Below, piece by piece: positions 1 to 9,707 of a stretch of DNA of 64,000 nucleotides. How positions within the stretch are numbered: position 1 is the stretch's first letter; the number at the start of each line of letters is the position of its first letter. Source of the stretch: Pseudomonas sp. DY-1. Lineage in GTDB: Bacteria > Pseudomonadota > Gammaproteobacteria > Pseudomonadales > Pseudomonadaceae. A program made the position numbers and the translations under genes. The notes beneath the pieces are model-generated. The model had not been told where the DNA came from. It saw only the letters and a program-made list of their open reading frames with translations, and searched no databases. Location of the stretch: NCBI RefSeq assembly GCF_003626975.1, contig NZ_CP032616.1, positions 3,782,001 to 3,846,000 of the forward strand. The letters run 5' to 3'.

Positions 1-675
1 CGCCTGCGGGCTTCCGCGCGTTTTTCCGAGCTGGACAAGGCCCAGCTGCTGCAGCACGAGGCATTCGTCCATGCCGGTACCGCACTGAACGGTCGGGCGC
101 AGAAGCGCCTGACCAGCCTGGCCCTTGGCGCACCGCGCACCACGCTGACCCAGGAGGGCATCGCCATGCTCGCCGAGCTGATCACCGGCAGCATCGACAT
201 CCAGCGGCTGCGCCGTATCGCCCTGCGAGTGGTGGCGGTACAGCAGGCACTCGACGGTGCCGACTTCATTGAGGTGTTCAAGGGCTTCCTGGACGCAGGG
301 CAGACCGAAGAAGAGTCGTTCCGCTCAACCCAGCGCGTGTTCCGAGGCGCCGATGTCCGCGGTGGCAGTGCTTTCACGAAGGACGCGTGCTACGTGATCG
401 GCATGCTTGGCGTGCACACCCTGTTGCGCGTGGCGGTGCGCGACAACCGCCCGGAATTGCTGCGCCAGCTGTTCGCCGGGCGGATGAGCGCAGGCGACGT
501 GGTGCGCCTGTCGCCGCTGTTCGAATCCGGCTGGCTGGAGCAGCCACGCTACGTTCCGCCCTGGGCCGCCGACCTGCGTCGCCTGGCCGCTACCCTGGCG
601 TTCTCCGCCTTCGTCGGGCGGATCAAGCTGGATATGGTGAGTCTCGAGCGCTTTGTCGAACTGGAAGAAGAATGA
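1..675 (+). CDS. DUF1704 / QEGLA-motif protein, 3' part only
   Basis: The reading frame is open from base 1, so the gene begins outside the window and only its last 224 codons are present. The visible part has an HEAFVH motif (about bases 55-72), fitting an HExxxH metal site, followed about 37 codons later by TQEGIAM. This pair is typical of the DUF1704 family, often annotated 'flavohemoglobin expression-modulating QEGLA motif protein' and related to eukaryotic MATCAP tyrosine carboxypeptidases. A putative zinc peptidase role is inferred from the motif; the bacterial substrate is unknown to me. It converges on fdhA and shares no operon with it. Confidence 0.75.
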   Translation, partial: RLRASARFSELDKAQLLQHEAFVHAGTALNGRAQKRLTSLALGAPRTTLTQEGIAMLAELITGSIDIQRLRRIALRVVAVQQALDGADFIEVFKGFLDAGQTEEESFRSTQRVFRGADVRGGSAFTKDACYVIGMLGVHTLLRVAVRDNRPELLRQLFAGRMSAGDVVRLSPLFESGWLEQPRYVPPWAADLRRLAATLAFSAFVGRIKLDMVSLERFVELEEE

Positions 676-708
676 TGCCCTTGCAGGTTTACTACTTTTC
701 GCCGGATA

Positions 709-736
709 CAAAAAAAGGGGCCCCGAAGGGCCCCTT
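709..736 (-). terminator. Intrinsic terminator of the glyA-sox-purU-fdhA operon
   Basis: On the minus strand a GGGGCCC/GGGCCCC stem with a four-base loop is followed by seven T residues (positions 716 down to 710). It lies 54 bases beyond the fdhA stop codon. It also lies between the convergent gene ending at 675 and fdhA. Confidence 0.85.
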
Positions 737-789
737 GAGGGACAGACGCCGCGGCTGTCACATCACGGCGTCGGGGGTATTGCAGTCGA

Positions 790-1989
790 TCAGGCCGCGC
801 TGAAGGTCTTGTGCGGGTCGATGACGAACTTCTTCGGCACGCCGGCATCGAACTCGCCATAGCCACGCGGTGCGTCGTCCAGGCTGATGACCTGCACGCC
901 CACCACTTCGGCGATATTGATGCGGTCCCACATGATCGCTTGCATGAGTGCGCGGTTGTACTTCATCACCGGGGTCTGGCCAGTGTGGAAGCTGTGGGAT
1001 TTCGCCCAGCCGAGGCCGAAGCGAATACTCAGGCTGCCGATCTTCGCCGCGGCGTCCACGGCACCCGGATCTTCGGTGACGTAAAGGCCGGGGATACCGA
1101 TCTTGCCGGCCACGCGGGTGACTTGCATGAGCGAGTTCAGCACAGTGGCCGGGGCTTCGTGCTTGGCACCTTCGTGGCCGTGGCCGCGAGCTTCGAAGCC
1201 CACCGCATCCACCGCGCAATCCACTTCCGGCTCTCCCAGCAGCGCAGCGATCTGCTCGTGCAGCGGGGTGTCCAGCGACAGGTCGGCGATCTCGAAGCCC
1301 TGCGCCTTGGCGTGGGCCAGTCGGGCGGGGTTGAGGTCGCCGACGATAACCACGGCGGCGCCCAGCAGGCGAGCGGAGGCGGCAGCGGCCAGGCCGACCG
1401 GGCCGGCACCGGCCACATACACGGTGCTGCCCGGGCCAACGCCGGCAGTTACGGCGCCGTGGTAGCCGGTGGGCAGGATGTCGGAAAGGCAGGTCAGGTC
1501 ACGGATCTTCTCCATGGCCTTGTCGCGATCCGGCAGCTTGAGCAGGTTGAAGTCGGCGTAGGGCACCAGCACGTACTCGGCCTGGCCACCGGTCCAGTCG
1601 CCCATGTCGACATAGCCGTAGGCGCCGCCAGCGCGGGCCGGATTGACGGTCAGGCAAACGCCGGTGTGCATTTCCTTGCAGGAACGGCAGCGGCCGCAGG
1701 CCACGTTGAAGGGTACGGAAACCAGGTCGCCGATCTGCAGGTTCTCTACGTCACGGCCCTTCTCGATCACCTCACCGGTGATCTCGTGGCCAAGCACGAG
1801 GCCTACCTGGGCGGTGGTACGACCGCGCACCATGTGCTGGTCCGAGCCGCAGATGTTGGTGGAGACGACTTTCAGGATGACCCCGTGCTCGATCTTCTTG
1901 CCGCGAGGGTCCTGCATTTTGGGGTAGTCGATCTTCTGGACTTCGACCTTGCCCGAACCGAGATAAACGACACCACGATTACCAGACAT
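790..1989 (-). CDS. fdhA: Glutathione-independent formaldehyde dehydrogenase
   Basis: A zinc-dependent medium-chain dehydrogenase of 399 residues that oxidises formaldehyde to formate with NAD+, using a tightly bound cofactor and no glutathione. Visible features are the catalytic zinc region (NICGSDQH, then GHE), the structural zinc cysteines (CGRCRSC...C), and the Rossmann glycine motif VAGAGPVGLAA. The start is the ATG at 1989, preceded by GGAG; a longer upstream frame has no such support and would add a non-homologous leader. It is the last gene of the sarcosine operon, where it removes formaldehyde released by N-demethylation. The length matches the P. putida enzyme. Confidence 0.95.
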   Translation of the reverse strand: MSGNRGVVYLGSGKVEVQKIDYPKMQDPRGKKIEHGVILKVVSTNICGSDQHMVRGRTTAQVGLVLGHEITGEVIEKGRDVENLQIGDLVSVPFNVACGRCRSCKEMHTGVCLTVNPARAGGAYGYVDMGDWTGGQAEYVLVPYADFNLLKLPDRDKAMEKIRDLTCLSDILPTGYHGAVTAGVGPGSTVYVAGAGPVGLAAAASARLLGAAVVIVGDLNPARLAHAKAQGFEIADLSLDTPLHEQIAALLGEPEVDCAVDAVGFEARGHGHEGAKHEAPATVLNSLMQVTRVAGKIGIPGLYVTEDPGAVDAAAKIGSLSIRFGLGWAKSHSFHTGQTPVMKYNRALMQAIMWDRINIAEVVGVQVISLDDAPRGYGEFDAGVPKKFVIDPHKTFSAA

Positions 1990-2114
1990 GCGTAATTCTC
2001 CGTTGTTGTTGTGAATACAAAGGCGCGACCGACGGCCACGCGGCCTTGCACTGGAGCTTGCGTCTGTTGCCGGAGCCCACCGGTGAAACCTGGCAGAGGC
2101 GGACTCCGTGAAAG

Positions 2115-2196
2115 CAGGGTGCGCCGTGCGCACCATTGAATCTGACGGAAGAAGGCGCACCCTCTCCCCCGACCCTCTCCCGGAAGGGAGAGGGGA
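2115..2196. repeat. REP-like palindromes between purU and fdhA
   Basis: A GGTGCGCCGTGCGCACC palindrome followed by a complementary GGCGCACCC is joined to a CCCTCTCCC/GGGAGAGGG hairpin. Related units recur at 60802 (first type) and at 16692, 53465 and 56228 (second type). The rest of the 213-base gap shows no gene. Confidence 0.6.
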
Positions 2197-2202
2197 AAAG
2201 CC

Positions 2203-3066
2203 TCAAGCGTTGAGCACCACCGTGCGGTTGGCGTTGAGGAACACCCGGCGTTCGATGTGGTAGCCGACGGCTTTGGCCAGGGTCAGGCACTCGATGTCGC
2301 GGCCCTTGGCGATCAGGTCTTCGGGGTAGTGCGCGTGATCCACCGCTTCGACGCCCTGGGCGATGATCGGACCTTCGTCCAGGTCGTTATTGATGTAATG
2401 CGCCGTGGCCCCCACCAGCTTGACGCCCTTCTGGTAGGCCTGGTGGTAGGGCTTGGCGCCCTTGAAGCCGGGCAGCAGCGAGTGGTGGATGTTGATTGCC
2501 CAGCCATCGAGCCTTTTGCACAACTCGGGTGACAGCACCTGCATGTAGCGGGCGAGCACCACCAGTTCGGCACCCGTGTCCTCGATCACCTGCAACACCT
2601 TGCGCTCTTGCGACGGCTTGTCGTTCGGGTCGAGGGGGAAGTGGTGATAGGGAATCCCGTGCCAGCGGGCGAGCGGCTCCAGGTCCGGGTGGTTGGACAC
2701 CACTGCGACCACATCCATGGCCAACTGGCCGATACGCTGGCGATAGAGCAGGTCGTTCAGGCAGTGGTCGGCCTTGGACACCATCAGCACCACCTTCGCG
2801 CGATAACCGGGCGGCGTCAGTTCCACCTGCATATCGAAGGGCGCCAGGCGCTCGGCGAGGCCGGCGCGGAAGGACTGCTCGTCGAAGTCGTCCGGCTGGC
2901 GGAACTCGACACGGATGAAGAAGCGCGAAGACAGCCGGTCATCGAAGGAATGGTGTTCGGTGACGTAGCAGCGCTGCTCGAAGAGAAAGCGCGTCACTGC
3001 ATCCACGGTACCGAGCACGCTCGGGCAGTGGGCGGTGAGAATCCAAGTATCGGGTGTGCGGCTCAT
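2203..3066 (-). CDS. purU: Formyltetrahydrofolate deformylase
   Basis: A 287-residue PurU that hydrolyses 10-formyl-THF to formate and THF. The N-terminal ACT domain covers about residues 8-85. The C-terminal formyltransferase-like domain has the catalytic signature INIHHSLLPGFKGAKPY and the DEGPIIAQ segment. The ATG at 3066 has GGAG upstream. Within the sarcosine operon it regenerates free THF after the sarcosine methyl group has entered the folate pool, so it is probably the catabolic paralogue rather than the purine-linked one. The formate it releases could be used by the formate dehydrogenase encoded at 46752-51878 (inference). Confidence 0.93.
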   Translation of the reverse strand: MSRTPDTWILTAHCPSVLGTVDAVTRFLFEQRCYVTEHHSFDDRLSSRFFIRVEFRQPDDFDEQSFRAGLAERLAPFDMQVELTPPGYRAKVVLMVSKADHCLNDLLYRQRIGQLAMDVVAVVSNHPDLEPLARWHGIPYHHFPLDPNDKPSQERKVLQVIEDTGAELVVLARYMQVLSPELCKRLDGWAINIHHSLLPGFKGAKPYHQAYQKGVKLVGATAHYINNDLDEGPIIAQGVEAVDHAHYPEDLIAKGRDIECLTLAKAVGYHIERRVFLNANRTVVLNA

Positions 3067-3090
3067 CTCGATCTCCAACGGCGCAACAAC

Positions 3091-3198
3091 GTAGGTTGGT
3101 GCTGAGCTTGCGAAGCCCAACAAGGAGCGCGCAGCGCTCCCTGAAGTCCATCCGGGCCCCGAGTCGTTGGGCTTCGCTGCGCTCTGCACCAACCTACG
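3091..3198. repeat. Inverted REP-like pair GTAGGTTGGTGC / GCACCAACCTAC
   Basis: Two oppositely oriented copies of a GTAGGTTGGTGCnnAGC unit, each near a TTGGGCTT/AAGCCCAA arm, fill the gap between purU and soxG. The same unit recurs at 42401-42470. It can fold into a long hairpin in the polycistronic mRNA. Confidence 0.7.
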
Positions 3199-3213
3199 AG
3201 GAACCCGTATCGG

Positions 3214-3843
3214 TCAGGCCTTCACCGCCAGTCCGTATTCCGCGCTGGCATCCTGCAGCCAGAGCCAGAAGTAGTCGGAGAAGCTGCGGCGGATCAGCAG
3301 TTCCCAGGTGTCTTCGCCGGTATGGCGAATCACCAGCGAGGCCTTGGCAAAGGTGCTGCCAACGGCCTTGCCCACCGGGAAGTTGCTCGGGTGCACGTCG
3401 TAGGGGGTCGACTTCATCAGGACCTCGCGGGCTTTGGGCCCGGAGAGCTCGAGAATGGTCTGGCCGCCGCTGACGTTGACCACGGAGATGTGCTGGCCGT
3501 CCAGCGCCTTGCGCAGACGCTGTTCGACCTCGAACTCCTGGCCGCTCGGCACGATCAGCAGCCACTCGTCCGGCCCCAGCCACTGCAGCGAAGTCTCGCC
3601 ACTGGCTACCAGGGTCAGGGCCACCGGCAGCTCCAGGCCCAGGGCGCTGTGCACGCCACCAGCGAAAGCCGGGTCCTTGGCGTCACCACGGATCACCAGG
3701 TGGCCGAGGAGCTTCTTCTCGCGCAGGGTAACCCCTGCGCTGCTCTTGCCTTTGCGCGCCAGCTCGTCGAGGCCGGCGTGGTACAGCGGCGATTCGGCAT
3801 GGGCGGCATCAGGACGCTGTTTGTAGACGTTCACGTTAGACAT
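3214..3843 (-). CDS. soxG: Sarcosine oxidase, gamma subunit
   Basis: A 209-residue gamma subunit of heterotetrameric sarcosine oxidase, which oxidises sarcosine to glycine, hydrogen peroxide and a methylene unit transferred to THF. It resembles a folate-binding GcvT-like fragment and has the usual family length. The start at 3843 overlaps the end of soxA by 8 bases, indicating translational coupling. It is followed by a REP-like hairpin and then purU on the same strand. Confidence 0.92.
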   Translation of the reverse strand: MSNVNVYKQRPDAAHAESPLYHAGLDELARKGKSSAGVTLREKKLLGHLVIRGDAKDPAFAGGVHSALGLELPVALTLVASGETSLQWLGPDEWLLIVPSGQEFEVEQRLRKALDGQHISVVNVSGGQTILELSGPKAREVLMKSTPYDVHPSNFPVGKAVGSTFAKASLVIRHTGEDTWELLIRRSFSDYFWLWLQDASAEYGLAVKA

Positions 3844-6800
3844 TCTGGCGGTCCCCTTTCGGGTCATAGAACACGGAGCTGCAGATTTCGGCTTCGATCA
3901 CGCTGCCATCGGCCAGCGGTGCGAACACGCGCTCGCCCATGCGCTTGAGGCCACCCTTGACCACGGCCATGGCGAAGGAATAACCCAGGGTCGCGCTCAT
4001 GTAGCTGGAGGTGACGTGGCCGACCATCTTCATGGGGATGGACTGCTTCGGATCGAACACCAGCTGGGCGCCTTCCGGCAGCACCTTGTTCGGATCGATG
4101 GGTTTGAGGCCCACCAGTTGCTTGCGGTCTTCGCGCAGGCAGTCCTCGCGGTTCATGCCACGCCAGCCGATCCAGGAGAAGGCCTTGTTGCGACCGACGC
4201 ACCAGCCCATGTTCAGGTCGTCCGGGGTCACCGAACCGTCGGTGTCCTGGCCGACGATGATGAAGCCCTTCTCGGCCCGCAGTACGTGCATGGTTTCGGT
4301 GCCGTAGGGGGTCAGGTTGTACTTCTTGCCCGCCTCGACGATTTTTCCCCAAACGCCCAGGGCATAGTCGGCCTGCACGTTGACTTCGTAGGACAGCTCA
4401 CCGGTGAACGAGATGCGGAACACTCGTGCCGGTACGCCACCCACCAGGCCTTCCTTCCAGGTCATGAAGGGGAAAGCATCCTTGTCCAGGTCGATGTCGG
4501 TAACTTCGGCCAGCAGCTTGCGGCTGTTGGGGCCGGACAGGGTCATGGTGGCCCAGTGGTCGGTGACCGAGGTGAAGTACACCTTCAGTTCCGGCCATTC
4601 GGTCTGGTGGTAGATTTCCAGCCATTCCATCACCCGAGCGGCACCGCCGGTGGTGGTGGTCATGATGAAGTGGTTCTCGCCGACGCAGGCGGTCACACCG
4701 TCGTCGAAGACCATGCCATCTTCCTTGCACATCAGGCCGTAGCGGGCCTTGCCCACGTCCAGCTTGGTCCAGGCGTTGGTGTACACGCGGTTGAGGAACT
4801 CACGCGCATCCGGGCCCTGGATATCGATCTTGCCCAGGGTGGAAGCGTCGAGGATGCCCACGCTGTCACGCACGGCCTTGCATTCGCGGGCCACTGCGGC
4901 GTGCATGTCTTCGCCGCGCTTGGGGAAGTACCACGGACGCTTCCACTGGCCGACGTCTTCGAACTCCGCACCCTGCTCCAGATGCCAGCGCTGCATCGCG
5001 GTGTAGCGCTTGGGCTCGAACAGGTGACCGCAGTGACGACCGGCTACCGCGCCGAAGGTCACCGGGGTGTAGTTCGGGCGGAACATGGTGGTGCCCATCT
5101 CGGCGATGCTGATGCCCATCGAACGGGCGGCAATGGCCAGACCGTTGATGTTGCCCAGCTTGCCCTGGTCGGTACCGAAGCCCAGCGCGGTGTAGCGCTT
5201 GACGTGTTCGACCGACTCGAAACCTTCACGGGTGGCCAGTTCGATACCGGCGGAGGTGACGTCGTTCTGCAGGTCGACGAACTGCTTCGGCGCGCGGGAA
5301 GTGGACTTGTCGTGGGGCACCTGGAACAGGCCCACGGACGCTTCTTCCTTACGTTTCTCGGTCTTGGGCAGAGTGCCTTCGACCAGTTTGAAGCCGGCTT
5401 CGCCAGCAGCCTTGGCACCGGCCTCGAAACCGTCGGCCAGAGCATCGCCCAGACCGAACACGCCATTCACGGCACCGGCGCAGATGCGCTTCTGGAAGCC
5501 CTCGCCGGGCACGAAGGCGAGGATGTCTTCACGCCAGGTCGGCTTGCCGCCCAGGTGCGACGCCAGGTGTACCACCGGGCTGTAGCCGCCGGAGCTGGCA
5601 ATCAGGTCGCATTCCACCACTTCACCCGGACTGGTGACCTTGTGGCTCTTCAGATCGATGGCGCAGATGCGGGCACCTGTGACGCGCTTGCTGCCACGCG
5701 CCTCGACCACGGCGCTGCCGGTGAGGATACGTACGCCACGGGCGCGGGCCTCTTCGACCCAGGCACCGCGCGGGTTGCTGCGGGCGTCGGCCACGGCCAC
5801 CACTTTCTGGCCGGCGTCGAGCCAGTCCAGCACGACACGGTAGGCGTAGTCGTTGTTGGTGGACAGCACCAGTTGGCGGCCCGGGGCCACACCATAGCGA
5901 TTCACGTAGGTGGAGATGGCGCCGGCGAGCATGTTGCCGGGGACATCGTTGTTCGAATACACCAGCGGACGCTCGTGGGCACCGGCGGCCAGCACCACAC
6001 GTTTGGCGCGGACGCGATGAACGCGGTGACGGGCCTGGCCATGGGGCGCGACTTCGCCCAGGTGGTCAGTCAGGCGCTGATGGATGGTGAGGAAGTTGTG
6101 GTCGTGATAGCCGTTCACCGTAGCGCGCGGCAGCAGGGTCACTTCCGGCAGTTTCGCCAGTTCAGCGATGGCCTTGGCCGCCCATTCCGAGGCGGGCTTG
6201 CCGTCCAGGGTCTCGCGGGTGTCCAGCAGGCTGCCGCCGAACTCTTCCTGCTCGTCAGCCAGGATCACGCGGGCACCGCTGCGGCCGGCGGCCAGTGCAG
6301 CGGCGATACCGGCAGGGCCGGCGCCGACCACCAGCACATCGCAGTACTGGTTCAGGTGGTCGTAGATGTCCGGGTCGACTTCCAGGGGCGCACGACCGAG
6401 GCCGGCGGCCTTGCGGATGTACTTCTCGTAGGTCAGCCACAGGTTCTGCGGATACATGAAGGTCTTGTAGTAGAACCCGGGCGGCATCATGCCACCGCCG
6501 ACCTTGCCGAGGATGCCCATGACGTCGTTGTTCACATTCGGCCAGCCGTTGGTGCTGGTCGCCACCAGGCCTGCATAGAGGGCCTGCTGGGTGGCACGTA
6601 CGTTCGGCACCTGGGAACTTTCGGTGGAGCCGATCTGCAGCACGGCATTGGGCTCTTCCGCACCGGCGGCGACGATGCCGCGCGGACGGGAGTACTTGAA
6701 GCTACGGCCGATGATATCGACGCCGTTGGCCAGCAATGCGGCTGCCAGGGTGTCGCCGGCAAAGCCCTGATAGTTCTGGCCGTTGAAGGTGAAGGTCAGC

Positions 6801-6853
6801 GGCTGGCTGCGATCGACGCGGCCACCCTTGGGAAGGCGATTGACCTGGCTCAT
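3836..6853 (-). CDS. soxA: Sarcosine oxidase, alpha subunit
   Basis: A 1005-residue alpha subunit. The N-terminal part has the small ferredoxin-like domain (LTFTFNGQNYQGFAGDTL). A Rossmann dinucleotide site, VLVVGAGPAGIAAA, lies near residues 174-187. The C-terminal ~380 residues form the aminomethyltransferase (GcvT-like) folate-binding domain, where methylene-THF is made from the oxidised methyl group. The ATG at 6853 overlaps the soxD stop codon in an ATGA arrangement. Gene order B-D-A-G is standard for the heterotetrameric enzyme. Confidence 0.96.
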   Translation of the reverse strand: MSQVNRLPKGGRVDRSQPLTFTFNGQNYQGFAGDTLAAALLANGVDIIGRSFKYSRPRGIVAAGAEEPNAVLQIGSTESSQVPNVRATQQALYAGLVATSTNGWPNVNNDVMGILGKVGGGMMPPGFYYKTFMYPQNLWLTYEKYIRKAAGLGRAPLEVDPDIYDHLNQYCDVLVVGAGPAGIAAALAAGRSGARVILADEQEEFGGSLLDTRETLDGKPASEWAAKAIAELAKLPEVTLLPRATVNGYHDHNFLTIHQRLTDHLGEVAPHGQARHRVHRVRAKRVVLAAGAHERPLVYSNNDVPGNMLAGAISTYVNRYGVAPGRQLVLSTNNDYAYRVVLDWLDAGQKVVAVADARSNPRGAWVEEARARGVRILTGSAVVEARGSKRVTGARICAIDLKSHKVTSPGEVVECDLIASSGGYSPVVHLASHLGGKPTWREDILAFVPGEGFQKRICAGAVNGVFGLGDALADGFEAGAKAAGEAGFKLVEGTLPKTEKRKEEASVGLFQVPHDKSTSRAPKQFVDLQNDVTSAGIELATREGFESVEHVKRYTALGFGTDQGKLGNINGLAIAARSMGISIAEMGTTMFRPNYTPVTFGAVAGRHCGHLFEPKRYTAMQRWHLEQGAEFEDVGQWKRPWYFPKRGEDMHAAVARECKAVRDSVGILDASTLGKIDIQGPDAREFLNRVYTNAWTKLDVGKARYGLMCKEDGMVFDDGVTACVGENHFIMTTTTGGAARVMEWLEIYHQTEWPELKVYFTSVTDHWATMTLSGPNSRKLLAEVTDIDLDKDAFPFMTWKEGLVGGVPARVFRISFTGELSYEVNVQADYALGVWGKIVEAGKKYNLTPYGTETMHVLRAEKGFIIVGQDTDGSVTPDDLNMGWCVGRNKAFSWIGWRGMNREDCLREDRKQLVGLKPIDPNKVLPEGAQLVFDPKQSIPMKMVGHVTSSYMSATLGYSFAMAVVKGGLKRMGERVFAPLADGSVIEAEICSSVFYDPKGDRQNV

Positions 6854-7176
6854 GCCGTTACTCCTGCGGTCGCGGCTTTCTTGTCGCCGACGTTGGCCTC
6901 GGTGACAGTGGGCTTCTCACCGATCTTGTAGGTTTCGAGGATCTCGTAGCTCACGGTGTGGCGCGTGGCGTTGAAGTATTTGCGGCAGCCGGCAGCGTGC
7001 ACCCACAGCTCGTGGTGGATGCCGCGCGGGTTGTCGCGGAAGAAGATGTAGTCGCCCCACTCCTCGTCGGTGCAGGCGTTGGCGTCCAGGGGGCGCGGAA
7101 TGTGCGCCTGGCCCTTGGCATGGAATTCCTCTTCGGAGCGCAGCTCGCCACAGTAGGGGCAGAAAATGTGCAGCAT
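6850..7176 (-). CDS. soxD: Sarcosine oxidase, delta subunit
   Basis: A 108-residue zinc-binding delta subunit. The metal ligands are visible as C6PYC9 near the N terminus and H60 and C64 in the segment WVHAAGCRKYF, matching the Cys-Cys-His-Cys site known for the family. The start at 7176 has a strong TAAGGAG Shine-Dalgarno sequence; the longer upstream frame overlaps soxB and is not used. The gene is 11 bases downstream of soxB and overlaps soxA by 4 bases. Confidence 0.95.
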   Translation of the reverse strand: MLHIFCPYCGELRSEEEFHAKGQAHIPRPLDANACTDEEWGDYIFFRDNPRGIHHELWVHAAGCRKYFNATRHTVSYEILETYKIGEKPTVTEANVGDKKAATAGVTA

Positions 7177-7187
7177 GGCGATTCTCC

Positions 7188-8438
7188 TTAGTGAGCCACG
7201 GCAGCGGCGCCGTGCTCGTCGATCAGTGCGCCGGTATGGAAACGGTCGATGGAGAAGGGCTTGGCCAGCGGGTGCATCTCGCCACGCGCCAGGCTCGCCG
7301 CGAAGACGTGGCCCGAACCCGGAGTGGCCTTGAAGCCGCCGGTGCCCCAGCCGCAGTTGAAGAACAGGTTCTTCACCGGGGTCTTGGAGATGATCGGGCA
7401 GGCGTCCGGGGTGGTATCCACGATGCCGCCCCACTGACGGTTCATGCGCACGCGGGAGAGGATCGGGAACATCTCCACGATGGCCTGCAGGGTGTGTTCG
7501 ATGGTCCCGTAGGAGCCACGTTGGCCGTAGCCGTTGTAACCGTCGATACCGGCACCGATGACCAGGTCGCCCTTGTCCGACTGGCTGATGTAGCCATGCA
7601 CGGCGTTGGACATGATCACGCTGTGGATGATCGGCTTGATCGGCTCGGACACCAGGGCCTGCAGCGGGTGGGATTCCAGCGGCAGGCGGAAACCGGCCTG
7701 CTTGGCCATGTGGCCGGAGTTACCGGCGGTGACCACGCCGACGCGCTTGGCGCCAATGAAACCGCGATTGGTCTCGACACCGATCACCGCACCATCCTGC
7801 TTGCGGAAACCGAGCACCTCGGTGTTCTGCAGCAGGTCGACACCCAGGGCGTCGGCGGCGCGAGCGTAGCCCCAGGCTACGGCGTCGTGACGGGCCACGC
7901 CCCCACGACGCTGAACGGTGGAACCCATGATCGGATAACGGGTGTTCTTGCTGCAGTCGAGGAAAGGAATCTCCTCGGCTACCTGGCGGGCGTCCAGCAG
8001 TTCGCCGTCGACGCCGTTCAGGCGGTTTGCGTTCACCCGGCGCGCCGAGTCACGCATGTCCTGCAGGGTGTGGCAGAGGTTGTAGACACCGCGCTGGGAG
8101 AACATCACGTTGTAGTTCAGGTCCTGGGACAGGCCTTCCCACAACTTCATCGCGTGCTCGTACAGCTGTGCCGCCTCGTCCCACAGGTAGTTGGAGCGGA
8201 CGATGGTGGTGTTGCGCGCGGTGTTGCCGCCGCCCAGCCAGCCCTTCTCCACTACCGCGACGTTCTTCACGCCGAATTCCTTGGCCAGGTAGTAGGCAGT
8301 GGCCAGGCCGTGGCCGCCACCGCCGACGATGATCACGTCATAGACCGGCTTCGGCGTCGGATTGCGCCACATGCGTTGCCAGTTCTCGTGGTGGCTCAGG
8401 GAGTGCTTGAACAGGCCGAAGCCGGAATAACGTTGCAT
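7188..8438 (-). CDS. soxB: Sarcosine oxidase, beta subunit
   Basis: A 416-residue flavoprotein subunit carrying the sarcosine dehydrogenation site. The FAD-binding motif [17 protein letters not shown] lies at about residues 36-52. H184, in GGVARHDA, corresponds to the histidine that binds FMN covalently in characterised heterotetrameric sarcosine oxidases. It lies 15 bases downstream of glyA in the same operon. Confidence 0.96.
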   Translation of the reverse strand: MQRYSGFGLFKHSLSHHENWQRMWRNPTPKPVYDVIIVGGGGHGLATAYYLAKEFGVKNVAVVEKGWLGGGNTARNTTIVRSNYLWDEAAQLYEHAMKLWEGLSQDLNYNVMFSQRGVYNLCHTLQDMRDSARRVNANRLNGVDGELLDARQVAEEIPFLDCSKNTRYPIMGSTVQRRGGVARHDAVAWGYARAADALGVDLLQNTEVLGFRKQDGAVIGVETNRGFIGAKRVGVVTAGNSGHMAKQAGFRLPLESHPLQALVSEPIKPIIHSVIMSNAVHGYISQSDKGDLVIGAGIDGYNGYGQRGSYGTIEHTLQAIVEMFPILSRVRMNRQWGGIVDTTPDACPIISKTPVKNLFFNCGWGTGGFKATPGSGHVFAASLARGEMHPLAKPFSIDRFHTGALIDEHGAAAVAH

Positions 8439-8453
8439 GCTCGGACTCCTGGA

Positions 8454-9707
8454 TCAGCGGTAGACGGGGAAGTCGGCGCAGAGGCCGGCAACCTGCTTGG
8501 CCACCTGGGCTTCGACGTCGGCATCGCCGAGGTGGTCGAGGATGTCGCAGATCCAGCCAGCCAGTTCGGTGCTCTGCGATTCCTTGAAGCCACGGCTGGT
8601 GATGGCCGGGGTGCCGATGCGGATGCCCGAGGTCACGAAAGGCGACTGTGGGTCGTTCGGTACGGCGTTCTTGTTCACGGTGATGCCGGCGCGGCCAAGG
8701 GCGGCGTCCGCTTCCTTGCCGGTCTTGCCCTGCTTGATCAGGCTGACCAGGAACAGGTGGTTGTCAGTACCGCCGGACACCACGTCGTAGCCGCGATCGA
8801 TGAACACCTTGGCCATGGCCTGGGCGTTGTTGATCACCTGGGCCTGGTAATCCTTGAAGCCGGGTTCCAGCGCTTCCTTGAAGCACACGGCCTTGGCGGC
8901 GATCACGTGCATCAGCGGGCCACCCTGGGCGCCGGGGAACACGGCGGAGTTCAGCTTCTTCTCGATCTCTTCGTTGGACTTGGCCAGGATCAGGCCGCCA
9001 CGCGGACCGCGCAGGGTCTTGTGGGTGGTGGTGGTAACCACATCGGCGTAGGGCAGCGGGTTGGGGTACAGGCCGGCGGCGACCAGGCCGGCGACGTGGG
9101 CCATGTCGACGAACAGCAGCGCACCCACCTTGTCGGCGATGGCACGGAAGCGCGGGAAGTCGAGGGTCTTGGAGTAGGCGGAGAAGCCGGCGACGATCAT
9201 CTTCGGCTTGTGCTCGACAGCCAGGCGCTCGACCTCGTCGTAGTCGATCAGGCCGGTGGCGGTATCAAGACCGTATTGCACAGCGTTGTACAGCTTGCCG
9301 GAAGACGACACCTTGGCGCCGTGGGTCAGGTGGCCGCCGTGGGCCAGGCTCATTCCGAGGATAGTGTCGCCGGCGTTCAGCAGGGCCAGGTAGACGGCGC
9401 TGTTGGCCTGGGAACCGGAGTGCGGCTGGACGTTGGCGTAATCGGCGCCGAACAGTTGCTTGGCGCGGTCGATGGCCAGCTGCTCGACCTTGTCGACGAA
9501 CTCGCAGCCGCCGTAGTAACGCTTGCCCGGATAGCCTTCGGCGTACTTGTTGGTCAGGCCGCTGCCCTGGGCTTCCATCACGCGCTTGCTGGTGTAGTTC
9601 TCCGAGGCGATCAGCTCGATGTGGTCTTCCTGACGGTGCTCTTCTTCCTGCATCGCGCTGAACAGTTCGTCGTCGTAACCCTGGATCTGGTCTTGCTTGC
9701 TGAACAT
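8454..9707 (-). CDS. glyA: Serine hydroxymethyltransferase
   Basis: A 417-residue PLP enzyme that interconverts glycine plus methylene-THF with serine plus THF. The PLP lysine is in [16 protein letters not shown]. It is the first gene of the glyA-soxBDAG-purU-fdhA operon, so glycine and the methylene-THF made by sarcosine oxidase can be combined into serine, which the serine dehydratases in this window can convert to pyruvate. It is probably the catabolic paralogue (glyA1-like) of the housekeeping enzyme (inference from context). Confidence 0.96.
   Translation of the reverse strand: MFSKQDQIQGYDDELFSAMQEEEHRQEDHIELIASENYTSKRVMEAQGSGLTNKYAEGYPGKRYYGGCEFVDKVEQLAIDRAKQLFGADYANVQPHSGSQANSAVYLALLNAGDTILGMSLAHGGHLTHGAKVSSSGKLYNAVQYGLDTATGLIDYDEVERLAVEHKPKMIVAGFSAYSKTLDFPRFRAIADKVGALLFVDMAHVAGLVAAGLYPNPLPYADVVTTTTHKTLRGPRGGLILAKSNEEIEKKLNSAVFPGAQGGPLMHVIAAKAVCFKEALEPGFKDYQAQVINNAQAMAKVFIDRGYDVVSGGTDNHLFLVSLIKQGKTGKEADAALGRAGITVNKNAVPNDPQSPFVTSGIRIGTPAITSRGFKESQSTELAGWICDILDHLGDADVEAQVAKQVAGLCADFPVYR

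Noticed and set aside
4016..6931. A 971-codon open frame on the plus strand opposite soxA
   Set aside because: It mirrors the soxA codons in the antisense frame, a common artefact in high-GC DNA. The translation is low-complexity (Gly, His, Ala and Val rich) and has no recognisable domain, while soxA is certain.
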